Positions 1 to 9,215 of a DNA stretch of 64,000 nt are shown here, piece after piece (position 1 is the first letter of the stretch; every line of letters starts with the position of its first letter). Made by a program: the position numbers and the translations under genes. Below the pieces are notes generated by a model. The model worked only from the letters and a program-made list of their open reading frames with translations. It was not told the origin of the DNA and searched no databases. The stretch spans positions 310,001 through 374,000 of the forward strand of contig NZ_VIWO01000007.1 in NCBI RefSeq assembly GCF_007829335.1. The letters run 5' to 3'. This DNA is from Chitinophaga polysaccharea. GTDB lineage: Bacteria; Bacteroidota; Bacteroidia; Chitinophagales; Chitinophagaceae.

Positions 1-911
1 ACGCTGTGACCAATATTATCGTTGTAATTATATTTCCTCCAGAACAATACTTCGGGATTGGCAGATAAATCAGTGGTGATAAACAAATCTGCATAATCCT
101 GCAAAGGCCTCCCGGTATTGTAGATAGACCATTTACCACCACTCACCACCTGTTGAGCTGCCACCTTGGCTTGGGTGAAATAACCGGTAATTTTCGCATC
201 AGAAATGCCCGGACTGTAAAAGGCATCATTCTTAGCCCGGTGATATTTCTGCCAGGTAGCTTCGTATAATGCTACCCGGGATATAAAGGCTAACGCCACA
301 TCCCGGTGCAGGCGCATGGAAGCGCTGTTAGATTGTACAGGCAACAATTGCACAGCTTTATCCAGGTCCGATAATACAGAGTCAATTATCAGCGTACGCT
401 CATCCCGTGGTTGTTGCATCAACTCCTGGTCTTCCGGAAGCACTTTGTTTACCCAGGTAACATTACCATATTTCTTTACCATTCCGAAATAGAAGTAAGC
501 CCGGAAAAAAAGTGCCTCACCCCGGTAACGATTAATCAAAGTGGTATCTCCTTTGGCATTACCGGCATGCTCGAGGAAGTAGTTAATACCCCGTATCGAC
601 TTATACTCTGTAATGGCTGTAGCATTACTAATGGCCAATACCCCATTGAGGCGGTTATTAACAGCTGAGAAAATCATGTTATCGCTCGAAGCGTCATCGA
701 AAGCAATACCTGTTCCTCCTATCCCTGTAGGCTGCGAAGGAAACGTTCCCTGGTAAAATTGATTAAGATACATTCTAAGCTCATTAGGAGATGCCAATCC
801 TCCTACTGTACTCAATGCATCCAACGGTTGCAGGTCCAGGAAATTTTTATTGCAGGAACAACACCACTGCAATACAAACAGGAATACTAAAAGTTTTATA
901 GTGCGTATCAT
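1..911 (-). CDS. SusD/RagB-family outer-membrane lipoprotein (C-terminus outside window)
   Basis: I translated this by hand: it is open from an ATG at 911 to the window edge, so the C-terminal part is missing. The first residues MIRTIKLLVFLFVLQWCCSC form a lipoprotein signal peptide ending in a lipobox cysteine. The following sequence (FLDLQPLDALST, then RGEALFFRAYFYFGMVKKYG) is typical of SusD/RagB proteins, whose TPR-like helices pack over the SusC barrel and bind the substrate at the cell surface. It starts 19 bases after the stop of the SusC gene at 931-4500 and is surely co-transcribed with it. The substrate cannot be told from sequence. The family call is secure. Confidence 0.93.
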   Translation of the reverse strand, partial: MIRTIKLLVFLFVLQWCCSCNKNFLDLQPLDALSTVGGLASPNELRMYLNQFYQGTFPSQPTGIGGTGIAFDDASSDNMIFSAVNNRLNGVLAISNATAITEYKSIRGINYFLEHAGNAKGDTTLINRYRGEALFFRAYFYFGMVKKYGNVTWVNKVLPEDQELMQQPRDERTLIIDSVLSDLDKAVQLLPVQSNSASMRLHRDVALAFISRVALYEATWQKYHRAKNDAFYSPGISDAKITGYFTQAKVAAQQVVSGGKWSIYNTGRPLQDYADLFITTDLSANPEVLFWRKYNYNDNIGHS

Positions 912-930
912 TGCGTTACATTGTTATAGA

Positions 931-3900
931 TTACATACTTATATTGATACCAACGGCATATACTTTACTCAATGGGTATAGTTTACCCGGGTCTACGCCG
1001 CCCACAATTGTTTCGGGATCAAGCATACCAGCCAGTTTTGTAATGGTGAGTAGGTTTTCTCCGGAAATAAAAATGTTACATTTCTTCATATGTACCCGGT
1101 CCACCCATACTTGCGGCAGCGTGTAAGAGAGTACTATATTCTTCAACCGCAGGTAGGCAGCACTTTGCATGTACCTGTCGGCAACCTGTTGTGTTTTCGC
1201 AGTAAATGAATTGATCGTACCGGCAGGCGCTGCATAAGGATTGGGATAGTAAGCACCCGGGTTATCCGGCGTCCAGTAGTTGAGATGTTGTTTGAAAACC
1301 GTTACCTGTGCCAGAGCGCCCGAGCCCCAGAAGTAAGCATCACCCGCTTTGGGGGCGTAATTCATTTTCCCAATGCCCTGCCACATCATATTAAATCCCC
1401 AACCTTTCCACTGGATACTTCCACTGAAGGAATAGGCATAATGTGGTGTAGTATTGCCCACAATGGTCATATCCCCCATGTCGCCCAGGCGGTTGCTGCC
1501 ACGATCTATTTTTCCATCTCCATTCAGGTCGAGGTATTTAACATCGCCAGGCATCCAGGCTACAGCCGAAAGGTAGGAATGGTTTAGTTTATTGAAAGCA
1601 GTTGCTTCGTCTGCTGTTTGTATTAATCCCCCGGTACGGTAGCCCCAGATCTCTCCAATTTGTTTCCCTTCATACCAGGAGCCGGCAGGGTCGTTGCGGG
1701 TAGGGTTCTGGTAGCTGGTCACCACTGAATGATAATCGCTGACCAATCCCCCTACGGAATAAGTGATATCCCTGGTGATACGGCCTTTCCAGCTGAGCGA
1801 CAACTCCCACCCGTTAGTGCGCAGACTGGCATTGTTGGAAGAAGGAGGTGTACCACCATACATATCTGCAATATCAAGCGAAGGCCCCAGCATATCGCGG
1901 GTAGTACGGCGATAAATATCGAAACTACCGGAAAGATGGTCGTTCAGCAGCAGGAAGTCGAGCCCCAGGTTACCGTTTTCCACTTTTTCCCAGGTCACCA
2001 GCTGGTTGAAAGGATCTGGCGCCGCAATGTAGGCTTCCCGGCCATTCTGGAAATACCAACGGGTTCCTGTACCGCCAGGCTGCGGCACGGTTACGTTCAT
2101 CACCTGTGTAAAAGAATATAACCCGGCACCCGACTGGTTGCCCAGGAATCCGTAGGATGCGCGGAGTTTCAACATGCTGATCTGCTCTTTCAGCGATATC
2201 ATGAATGGTTCTTCTGCAATGTTATATCCTAAAGAAAGTGAAGGGAAAAATCCCCAGCGGTTTTGCGCAGCAAACCTTGATGAACCATCATAACGGCCGT
2301 TGATTTCTGCCAGGTACTTGCCTTTATAATTATAGTTCAATCTCCCGAAAAAGCCCCGCGTAGCCCAGTGGGTACGACTCTCCGCTACTGTTTGCGAACC
2401 GGTAGATAACGATAATCCAGGGCGCGTACTGCTGATCAGGTCCTGTGCCGCACCGGTCATGCTATTATAGGTATTTTTCTCCTGCTGAAAACCCAGCATG
2501 ACGTCAAAAAAATGTTTATTCTGCAGCGTATAGGAATAGGAAGTATATATATTGGGAGAAATGTACATATTGGCGTCCGTCGAACGCGAATAACTTCCCA
2601 GGATAGGGATAGCCAACTCGGAACGGTTCACATATTTGGGGGTACCATCGATACCATAGATCACACCCGGCAGCTTTAATACCTCCTCCTCCGTATTATC
2701 CCGCATGATATTCAGGTCTACAAATATCTTCCAGTTCTTTACCGGCTGTAATTCCAGCCCGGTAAGCAAAGCAGCGTTATAGCCATTTACCTCATCTTTT
2801 GAACCCGAACGCAGGTAAGGTACGGCAGACATCTCCGTAAAATTTCCATTCAGGTCATATACAGATACATTAGGACGCATACGCGCCAGGTTATGGAAAA
2901 ATAAGCTTTCAAAAGTACCATTGAAAGGTGCGCGGTACCTGGACTGCACAAATTTAGTATTGGCCTTTAGCTTTGCCCAGCTGGTGAGCTGTGACGTTAC
3001 ATTGGCATTAAAATTAAAACGCTTATAATTGATGTCAGCATACCGCATCATACCATTATCATCGTAGTACCCGCCAGATACATAAAACTGTGTAGCTTTA
3101 TTTCCCCCACTGGCACTGAGGTTATGCGACTGACGGAGAGAATACGGCTTATAGTGAAAACGAAACCAGTCGGTATTAGCTACGCCATTGGCAGAATTTT
3201 CCCAATTGGAGTAGAAGTTGTCTGTTACCTCAGGGAAAATAGATTTGTTGGTAGGATCATTGATATAATCCTGGAGCATTTTCAGCTTATCATCGGAATA
3301 CTGTCGTATACCCATGGCATTGAAAGTGCTGGCATTGAAGTATTGCGCAAACTGGTAGGAATTCACCATTTGCGGCAGCTTCACCGGGGAGGTGGCGCCA
3401 AAATTATTGGAGTAAGACAGCGTAGTCTTTTCGGCCTTCCCTTGTTTGGTAGTGACCAATATCACGCCGTAAGGCGCCCTGGCGCCATATATCGCGGAGG
3501 CGGCGGCATCTTTGAGGATAGAGATAGACTCAATATCACTGGGATTTACATCAGACAAAGACATGGCCATGCCGTCTACCAGCACATAAGGTTTATCGCT
3601 GTTACTCAGATTACCTACCCCACGGATATTCATATTAAAACTCTGTCCGGGTTTGGTATTGCCACCAACGCTGACATTCAATCCCGGTACCGCTCCCTGC
3701 AAGCTTTGTGTAGCATTTACCACAGCGCGACTTTCCAAAGCCGCACCTTTAATAGCAGTCACTGCACCAGTAAGATTTACTTTTTTCTGCGTGCTGTAGC
3801 CCACCACAACCACGTCCGTAAGGTCTTTGCTGGCAGTGAGCAACTGTACCGTTATTTCTTGTTGCTGACTAATTGTTACTTCAACAGACTTGAATCCCAT

Positions 3901-4500
3901 ATGCGTAAATTCCAGTACGTCGCTTTTAGCAGCTTTGAAGGCAAACTCCCCCTTATCGTTGGTAAAAAATACTTGCTTAGTACGTTTAACGATGATGGTT
4001 ACACCTGGAATAGGTTGGCTGGCATCGTCTGTTACCTTACCCCGTACAGGAATATCCTGGTCGGCAACCGTAACTTCCGGTAGCGGTTTTCGACGGATAA
4101 ATACCACCTGCTCTTTTTCATGAATTACGTAAGTGAGAGAACATCCTGTAAAACAGGCATCCAACGCTTCTTTCAGCGATACGTTGCGCAACTGCAACTT
4201 CAATGGCCCAACATTTTGAAGTAGCTGCTGATCACATAAAAAAGAATAACCGGTTTGTTGTTTCAGCAAGCTGAATACCTTGGGTAAAGTAATGCCGGAG
4301 GCGTGGATATTTACCTGCTGGGCAACGCTTTTGGCACTGATCTGCAAGGTAATGGCCAGCATGATAACAGCTGTGAGTTTCATTGTCAACTGTAATTTTT
4401 TGAAGAGCATTTGTTTGCCATCAGCTCCTTTGGAAGGCATAGTGATGGGTGCAGCAAGTCCCTTAAAGCGCGGGACTTTGCTAAGAACGGTTAGTTCCAT
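931..4500 (-). CDS. SusC/RagA-family TonB-dependent outer-membrane transporter with STN signalling domain
   Basis: 1189 residues. Signal segment near residues 40-61, STN domain about 62-135, CarboxypepD_reg-like beta-sandwich about 151-222, TonB plug about 228-355 (DVVVVGYSTQKK, LVDGM, SILKDAAASAIYGARAPYG), then a long beta-barrel. The transporter imports a large substrate using TonB energy, together with the SusD lipoprotein encoded just downstream. The STN domain marks it as a signalling receptor that contacts a FecR-type anti-sigma factor, and such a gene lies directly upstream. The ATG at 4500 gives a roughly 40-residue extension before the hydrophobic stretch, which is common in Chitinophaga SusC proteins, so I keep it; M31 or M40 are alternatives. 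Substrate unknown. Confidence 0.95.
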   Translation of the reverse strand: MELTVLSKVPRFKGLAAPITMPSKGADGKQMLFKKLQLTMKLTAVIMLAITLQISAKSVAQQVNIHASGITLPKVFSLLKQQTGYSFLCDQQLLQNVGPLKLQLRNVSLKEALDACFTGCSLTYVIHEKEQVVFIRRKPLPEVTVADQDIPVRGKVTDDASQPIPGVTIIVKRTKQVFFTNDKGEFAFKAAKSDVLEFTHMGFKSVEVTISQQQEITVQLLTASKDLTDVVVVGYSTQKKVNLTGAVTAIKGAALESRAVVNATQSLQGAVPGLNVSVGGNTKPGQSFNMNIRGVGNLSNSDKPYVLVDGMAMSLSDVNPSDIESISILKDAAASAIYGARAPYGVILVTTKQGKAEKTTLSYSNNFGATSPVKLPQMVNSYQFAQYFNASTFNAMGIRQYSDDKLKMLQDYINDPTNKSIFPEVTDNFYSNWENSANGVANTDWFRFHYKPYSLRQSHNLSASGGNKATQFYVSGGYYDDNGMMRYADINYKRFNFNANVTSQLTSWAKLKANTKFVQSRYRAPFNGTFESLFFHNLARMRPNVSVYDLNGNFTEMSAVPYLRSGSKDEVNGYNAALLTGLELQPVKNWKIFVDLNIMRDNTEEEVLKLPGVIYGIDGTPKYVNRSELAIPILGSYSRSTDANMYISPNIYTSYSYTLQNKHFFDVMLGFQQEKNTYNSMTGAAQDLISSTRPGLSLSTGSQTVAESRTHWATRGFFGRLNYNYKGKYLAEINGRYDGSSRFAAQNRWGFFPSLSLGYNIAEEPFMISLKEQISMLKLRASYGFLGNQSGAGLYSFTQVMNVTVPQPGGTGTRWYFQNGREAYIAAPDPFNQLVTWEKVENGNLGLDFLLLNDHLSGSFDIYRRTTRDMLGPSLDIADMYGGTPPSSNNASLRTNGWELSLSWKGRITRDITYSVGGLVSDYHSVVTSYQNPTRNDPAGSWYEGKQIGEIWGYRTGGLIQTADEATAFNKLNHSYLSAVAWMPGDVKYLDLNGDGKIDRGSNRLGDMGDMTIVGNTTPHYAYSFSGSIQWKGWGFNMMWQGIGKMNYAPKAGDAYFWGSGALAQVTVFKQHLNYWTPDNPGAYYPNPYAAPAGTINSFTAKTQQVADRYMQSAAYLRLKNIVLSYTLPQVWVDRVHMKKCNIFISGENLLTITKLAGMLDPETIVGGVDPGKLYPLSKVYAVGINISM

Positions 4501-4657
4501 ACATTTGTAATGTTTGGGTTTGATGTGGAATCTTTGTTTTACGAGAACGAATGGTTTAACAGCAGATACTCAGACTGTGCCGGGAGTGTTGCAAGCGCTT
4601 CCGGCCTTTTTGTAATATGCTGTCGTCGGATACTTCTTTACGTTTTCATTTGACTGT

Positions 4658-4667
4658 ATTTTGGTTG
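4658..4667 (-). repeat. Copy of the 10-mer CAACCAAAAT upstream of susC
   Basis: Reads CAACCAAAAT on the minus strand, between the FecR stop and the SusC start. The same exact 10-mer occurs four times upstream of the second susC gene (49061-49930), and a one-mismatch copy lies just upstream of the ECF sigma gene at 6336-6345. Function unknown; a sigma or regulator binding site is possible. Confidence 0.5.
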
Positions 4668-4674
4668 TTAATAA

Positions 4675-5649
4675 TTATATGCCTCCCGGAAGGATGGTCA
4701 GCTTTCTTCCTTCCAACCGGGTATGTACCCCATTTTCTTCGAGGAAGGCGATCATCATGGGCAATCCCACCTTGCGATCTACCAGGCCAAGGAAATACTT
4801 CTTTGGCATAACACCACGGTATTCCACGTCTACATTGTACCAAAGGGAGATGGTATTCATAACCGTTGACAAATCGGCATTGTCAAAAATAATCTGTCCA
4901 CTGCGCCAGGCCATTACCTGGGCAGTATCTGCACGGGCAATTCTGATAGCTTCCCGCTGGTTGCTGATGCTCACTGTATAACCGGGGTATACCAATTGTT
5001 GCTGATTTCCACTATGCAGTTTTATGCTGCCAGACAACAACGTAGTACGCAACACGCTATCCTGCGCATATCCGCTGATATTGAAGGCCGTACCCAACAC
5101 TTCTACCATTGCCTTTTTACACAGTACCTTAAATGGCCGGTGTGCATCGGGAGCCACCTCAAAATAAGCTTCTCCGCTAAGCGTCACTTCCCGCACCTTA
5201 TCTGTTACCCCGAAACGGTATATTATCTTCGAATCTGCACTAAGCCACACTTTAGTACTGTCTGGCATAGTAAACGCCAGCTGCTCCCCTCTTGCAGTAG
5301 TTACAATAGTATAGGATGTTTCCTTTACAGGCGGAGGACTTATTACCCGCTTTATCTGCAACAGCGCTACAAACAGCACTGCCGCTGCAGCTACACTAAT
5401 AGCTATACGCCGCATGCCGGCGCCGCGCTGCCTCGCCGGATGCCCCAGGATATGCTGCAAGATGGCAGCCGACTGCTTTGCTGACAATGCTGCCTGGCCC
5501 GTTTCTGACGCTATGTACTCATCTATCGCCTGCTCCAGGTTTATGTTGGCTGCGGCCAGCTCATCGAGCAGCAACGCCCGTTCTTCGGGTGTACAGGTAT
5601 TGTTGAGATATTTACTTAATAATTTTTTTATTTCCCCGGATGATAACAT
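4675..5649 (-). CDS. FecR-family anti-sigma factor
   Basis: 324 residues. A cytoplasmic N-terminal helical part (1-80) binds the sigma factor, one membrane helix follows at about 81-100 (IAISVAAAAVLFVALLQI), then a periplasmic FecR domain (about 115-225, with TTARGEQLAFTMPDSTKVWL and GEAYFEVA) and a C-terminal DUF4974-like STN-fold domain (about 250-324). It lies between an ECF sigma gene and an STN-bearing SusC gene, the standard order of Bacteroidetes cell-surface signalling: the loaded receptor signals through FecR to free the sigma factor. The ATG at 5649 is followed by LSSGEIKKLLSKYL, a usual N-terminus for the family. Confident call. Confidence 0.95.
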   Translation of the reverse strand: MLSSGEIKKLLSKYLNNTCTPEERALLLDELAAANINLEQAIDEYIASETGQAALSAKQSAAILQHILGHPARQRGAGMRRIAISVAAAAVLFVALLQIKRVISPPPVKETSYTIVTTARGEQLAFTMPDSTKVWLSADSKIIYRFGVTDKVREVTLSGEAYFEVAPDAHRPFKVLCKKAMVEVLGTAFNISGYAQDSVLRTTLLSGSIKLHSGNQQQLVYPGYTVSISNQREAIRIARADTAQVMAWRSGQIIFDNADLSTVMNTISLWYNVDVEYRGVMPKKYFLGLVDRKVGLPMMIAFLEENGVHTRLEGRKLTILPGGI

Positions 5650-5733
5650 ACATTAAATAGATGCCTGGTGGATACATCCCGTTACAAAGACGAAACAACG
5701 GAACATGTTGGGGGAGGAGAAAAGAAAAAATTC

Positions 5734-6315
5734 TCAGGAGCGGAAAAACGCCAGTAGTAAAGGGAGGAATTTCAAGTATGCCTGGCAATATTGACGGATG
5801 GCGCGCATTGCTTCCGCCAGGTGTGATTTAACGGTTTCGGGAGACATACGCAGTATTTCGGCTGTTTCGCGGCGTTTGTACCCTTCTCCTTTCATCAGGT
5901 GATATACCTGTTTCTGGCGGATACTTAAACGATCTACTGCCTGGTGAATAACTATGGCATATTCCTTTTCTGCCAACCAATCTCCCACATCCTGTCCCAA
6001 TGCTTCCAACAAAGCTCCCCCGGCTTGTTCACGCAGTTCCTGCCTGCGTATATGGCGCAAATAATCTATTGCCTGGTTGCGCGTAATAGTGAAAAGATAA
6101 GCCCTGAAAGATACCACTCTCTGCATATCTACCCGCTTTTGCCATACCTGCAGAAATACTTCCTGCACCAGCTCTTCTGCCATTGGCGCCGATTTCATCA
6201 ATTTTAATCCTATCGTGTATATCTTATGGCTATAGCGCTTAAATAACAGGGTAAAGGCCTGCTCATCTCCTTCCGATAGCCGCTGCAGTAAAACTCCATC
6301 TGTTAAATCCTGCAT
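5734..6315 (-). CDS. ECF-type RNA polymerase sigma factor (Bacteroidetes FecI-like)
   Basis: 193 residues with sigma region 2 at about 20-90 (AFTLLFKRYSHKIYTIGLKL, AEELVQEVFLQVW, AYLFTITRNQAIDYLR) and region 4 at about 120-172 (LSIRQKQVYHLMKGEGYKRR, ETVKSHLAEAMRAIR). The C-terminus ends in a short hydrophobic tail (FLPLLLAFF), frequent in this phylum. It is the first gene of the sigma-FecR-SusC-SusD locus and probably drives the downstream transporter genes, perhaps also itself. A CAACCAATAT element lies 21 bases upstream of the ATG. Confidence 0.95.
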   Translation of the reverse strand: MQDLTDGVLLQRLSEGDEQAFTLLFKRYSHKIYTIGLKLMKSAPMAEELVQEVFLQVWQKRVDMQRVVSFRAYLFTITRNQAIDYLRHIRRQELREQAGGALLEALGQDVGDWLAEKEYAIVIHQAVDRLSIRQKQVYHLMKGEGYKRRETAEILRMSPETVKSHLAEAMRAIRQYCQAYLKFLPLLLAFFRS

Positions 6316-6671
6316 AGATTAAGAGATTGCGGTTGATATTGGTTGACTAATTACATTTACGCGTGCCCGCAATAGAAAGTAACGAAGATAATTGATTCGC
6401 GAGAGATTTATATATATGTCAAAGAGAAGGGAATAAATAAATGCAAACCAACCCTGGGGAGATAGCCGCTATGGACTATCGTTTCTCCGGCGGTTGTCAC
6501 CGGTTTCAAAGTATGCTGAGCTTAGAAACCGATTTTCGCCAATTTCTAAGATATCTGGTGAGAAAATATGAAGGATAAGGATGCGATAAATATCTGAATA
6601 GTGGCAACGAATTTTTGTGGTGCGTGGGGAGTACGATGGTAGACAGTTTTGTCCCGGCAGATGGCAAAATA
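6316..6671. other. Non-coding gap between sigma gene and tRNA-Gln
   Basis: No convincing gene. It holds the CAACCAATAT element at 6336-6345 and short inverted repeats such as GGTTTC/GAAACC near 6500-6535 and GATAG/CTATC near 6460-6480. A 70-residue minus-strand frame here has no recognisable features. I assign no RNA family. Confidence 0.4.
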
Positions 6672-6706
6672 AAAAGGACAAAATGGAATCACCACTTTGT
6701 CCTTTT
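6672..6706 (-). terminator. Intrinsic terminator of tRNA-Gln
   Basis: A 15-base stem (AAAAGGACAAAGTGG paired with its near-perfect complement, one G-U) with a 5-base loop; on the minus strand it ends in GTCCTTTTTATTTT. It starts five bases after the tRNA-Gln 3' end. Confidence 0.85.
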
Positions 6707-6710
6707 GTAG

Positions 6711-6781
6711 TTGCCCAACCTGGATTCGAACCAAGACAAACAGAACCAAAATCTGTCGTACTACCATTATACTATTGGGCA
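6711..6781 (-). tRNA. tRNA-Gln(TTG)
   Basis: 71 bases. Acceptor stem TGCCCAA/TTGGGCA, D-arm with ATGGTAG, anticodon stem ACAGA/TCTGT around loop TTTTGGT (anticodon TTG), and T-loop GGTTCGAATCC. CCA is not encoded. Confidence 0.95.
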
Positions 6782-6886
6782 ATACCCTTTATTGTTTGGG
6801 ATGGCAAAAGTATAACTTTTTTTATTTCTGCAAAAAAAACTTACAATATTTTTTAAATATCCTTTCAAACCAGCTACTATGGCCCA

Positions 6887-7927
6887 TCAGGAAATCACGC
6901 CATTTACCTTATCCACTATCTGTGCGGGTTTTATCCATTCCATACAGGCGTGATCGCCTCTGAAACAGGGTTTATTGCCAAATACAGAGCAAGGCCTGCA
7001 AGCGAGGTCATCAATTTGTACAGCATGGTTGGGGGATTGCCCATATCCCATAAAACCGGCAAATGGGTGTGTAGCTCCCCAAACGGATACGGCGGGTACG
7101 CCAAACAGCGATGCCAGGTGCATATTGGCAGAGTCCATACTGATCATTACATCCAGCTGGCTGATGATCGCCATTTCTTCTGCCAGTGAAAAACGGCCTG
7201 CTACTACAATAGCGCCGGGCAATTTCTCCGCCACAGCGGTCAGCTGCGCTACTTCCTGCGGCCCTCCCCCCATCAGCAACAGCTGTTGCCCGGGTTCCTG
7301 CACCAGTAACGACAATACTGCTTCCATCTTTTCCAACGGGTACATTTTTTCGCGGTAAGTGGCAAAAGGAGCCACCCCTATCCACTTTTTACCGGCTTTT
7401 GGACCAGTCACCGCCAAAACGTTCTCAGGCAAAGAACGGAGCGGAAAAACGGGTTGTTGCCCCATTTGACAACGCAGTCCCAATTGACGGAAAACAATAG
7501 CATATCGCTCTATGGTAGTGGTCAGTGGTTGCAGTACCTTATTTTCCTGGCGGGTGAGCGCCTTTTTCTCCGCACGTCCTTTGTCGATAGCGGCGACCGG
7601 GGTGCCCGTGAAACGGAAAAATGTCCGGACAATCTTTGATCTCAGCACATTGTGCAGGTCGGCCACCGCATGAATGCGCCACTGCTTCTGCACTTCCCGG
7701 AACAGGCGATATAATCCCTTCACCCCCTTGTGAATTCCCTTCACATCTGCAGGGAAAAAGTGCAAGCGCGGTATACCTGCGCATAAGGCGCCCCAGTTCC
7801 GGTTGGTCACAAAAACAATCTCCACTTCCGGGTTCTCTTGCAGCACCTGCTTTATAACAGGGATGGTCATGGCCACATCTCCCATGGCCGACAACCGGGT
7901 AACCAGTATCGTTTTTACAGTGCCCAA
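6887..7927 (-). CDS. Glycosyltransferase family 9 (ADP-heptose:LPS heptosyltransferase-like)
   Basis: 346 residues. The N-terminus TILVTRLSAMGDVAMTIPVI and the C-terminal segments WIGVAPFA, VAGRFSLAEEMAIISQLDV and SMDSANMHLASLFGVPAVSVWG are hallmarks of GT9 enzymes, which add heptose or similar sugars to the LPS core or other envelope glycans at the inner face of the cytoplasmic membrane. No ATG exists near the conserved N-terminus: the frame is open only back to a TAA, leaving TTG at 7927 as the likely start. It follows the DUF4254 gene by 12 bases, a common pairing in Bacteroidetes. The exact sugar donor cannot be told. Confidence 0.9.
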   Translation of the reverse strand: MGTVKTILVTRLSAMGDVAMTIPVIKQVLQENPEVEIVFVTNRNWGALCAGIPRLHFFPADVKGIHKGVKGLYRLFREVQKQWRIHAVADLHNVLRSKIVRTFFRFTGTPVAAIDKGRAEKKALTRQENKVLQPLTTTIERYAIVFRQLGLRCQMGQQPVFPLRSLPENVLAVTGPKAGKKWIGVAPFATYREKMYPLEKMEAVLSLLVQEPGQQLLLMGGGPQEVAQLTAVAEKLPGAIVVAGRFSLAEEMAIISQLDVMISMDSANMHLASLFGVPAVSVWGATHPFAGFMGYGQSPNHAVQIDDLACRPCSVFGNKPCFRGDHACMEWIKPAQIVDKVNGVIS

Positions 7928-7939
7928 ATGATTGCGGAT

Positions 7940-8545
7940 TTATTGTTCGGTTTTGTATAAAACGGGATTGAGAGAAGGATCATTGTACATCTTCATCTGC
8001 TTATACACTTTCATGAATTTTCTACCTGCAGCAATATCCGCCAGCAATGCTTCAATAGCGGTGGAAAGGTCTTTTTGCTGTTCCAGTAAAATATCCAGCT
8101 TACGCTGGCAGGCTGCCCGGTGCTCAGGCGTAGCATCTGCACGAGTAGCTTCCTCCTGCATATGGTAAATCTTCAGTCCCAGGATAGACAAACGGTCTAT
8201 TGCCCAGGCCGGACTTTCGGTATTAATACTGGCATCTGCCGCCGGCACTACCTCTTTATATTTGTCCAGGAAATAGCTGTCTATATACTCCACCATATCC
8301 GTACGCTCCTGGTTAGAACGGTCAATCCAGCGCTTGAGTTCCAATGCGGCGACCGGGTCTATTTTCGGGTCCCGGATAATGTCTTCCAGGTGCCACTGTA
8401 CCGTATCGATCCAGTTTTTCAGGAAAAGTAAATGCTCAATGCTGCTTTTTTCATACGGATTAGAAATAGCCTGATGCACATCATTGTGCTCATGATAGGC
8501 GGCGATACTCTGGTTAAATATCTTTATAGACAGTTCTGTAAACAT
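7940..8545 (-). CDS. DUF4254 family protein
   Basis: 201 residues from the ATG at 8545 (MFTELSIKIFNQSIAAYHEH). An earlier TTG at 8560 is possible but adds only five residues. The protein is helical and acidic, without signal peptide or membrane helix, and matches the DUF4254 family, which in Bacteroidetes sits beside GT9 glycosyltransferases, as here. The linkage suggests a cytoplasmic role in LPS or glycan assembly, but no biochemical function is known to me. A TAnnTTTG-like element (TACATTTG) lies just before the ATG; its spacing to a -33 box is poor, so I do not call a promoter. Confidence 0.85.
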   Translation of the reverse strand: MFTELSIKIFNQSIAAYHEHNDVHQAISNPYEKSSIEHLLFLKNWIDTVQWHLEDIIRDPKIDPVAALELKRWIDRSNQERTDMVEYIDSYFLDKYKEVVPAADASINTESPAWAIDRLSILGLKIYHMQEEATRADATPEHRAACQRKLDILLEQQKDLSTAIEALLADIAAGRKFMKVYKQMKMYNDPSLNPVLYKTEQ

Positions 8546-8630
8546 GCCGCAAATGTACAAAAAAGGAAATATCAGTATTAGTTTTTACATGATGCGAAAC
8601 AATACCGGTGATAACTATGCTACAACAAAA

Positions 8631-8656
8631 AAGCGCATGGTGGACACCATACGCTT
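8631..8656 (-). terminator. Terminator-like hairpin with no obvious gene ahead of it
   Basis: A 12-base stem (AAGCGTATGGTG / CACCATGCGCTT, one G-U) with a 2-base loop, followed on the minus strand by TTTTTTGTTG. It looks like a rho-independent terminator for a minus-strand transcript starting somewhere in 8660-9130, where no protein gene is visible. Confidence 0.6.
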
Positions 8657-9134
8657 ATTGTAAAAGATTGTCATGTGAATGTTCGAGAATGCAAATCGTG
8701 AAGGCTTTTAATGGTTATCTTGGGGTTGAGATGCCGTCAAGGTTATACCACCTTATTTCCTTTTTTACCCTAAAAATGATGCAGTTACACACCATAGTTG
8801 GCAATAAATACTTTTATAGTTATTTGCTGTTTTTTGTTTGAATATCTTTTGAATGCAGTAAAAATCAACTACTCTAATGGCTATACTTTTATTGAGGGTT
8901 TATAAATCATTGCTGTAATTGTTAACAAATTCCAGGTCACAAATTACAGGGTCAAATCACAGACGTTTCATAAAATGGCATAGCCTCTTGCTACATCTTT
9001 TTTATGGGATTCCTTCGCTAACGTTGACAATATCCTATGTTAAAAATATTCTCTAATAATTACCGGGTTTTCTAAATCGTCTAGGGCTCATTTTTCAGAC
9101 ATCACTATCGCCGTGTGTCTTAGTGCAAATTAAA
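8657..9134. other. Non-coding gap, possibly giving a small RNA
   Basis: No credible protein gene on either strand; the longest frames lack family features and good starts. The stretch is AT-rich and lies between two hairpin terminators (8631-8656 and 9135-9168). A minus-strand small RNA ending at about 8625 is possible but unproven. Confidence 0.4.
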
Positions 9135-9168
9135 TGTGGCCACTGCAATACCGATTGCAGTGGCCACA
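9135..9168. terminator. Bidirectional terminator after the permease gene
   Basis: Perfect 15-base inverted repeat TGTGGCCACTGCAAT/ATTGCAGTGGCCACA with a 4-base loop. The plus strand continues with CTTTTTTATA and the minus strand with TTTAATTTG. It lies 47 bases after the stop of the minus-strand permease gene, which it probably terminates. Confidence 0.85.
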
Positions 9169-9215
9169 CTTTTTTATACAACGTTCGTGGTAAATCTCTG
9201 TTTTATTTGTCCATT

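Noticed and set aside
3124..4083. 319-residue plus-strand frame inside the first susC
   Set aside because: Antisense shadow of a clear SusC coding region; no start context, no family features.
6546..6856. Short frames across tRNA-Gln on both strands
   Set aside because: They read through the tRNA and its terminator.
8608..8841. 77-residue plus-strand frame
   Set aside because: Crosses the minus-strand terminator at 8631-8656 and has low-complexity content.
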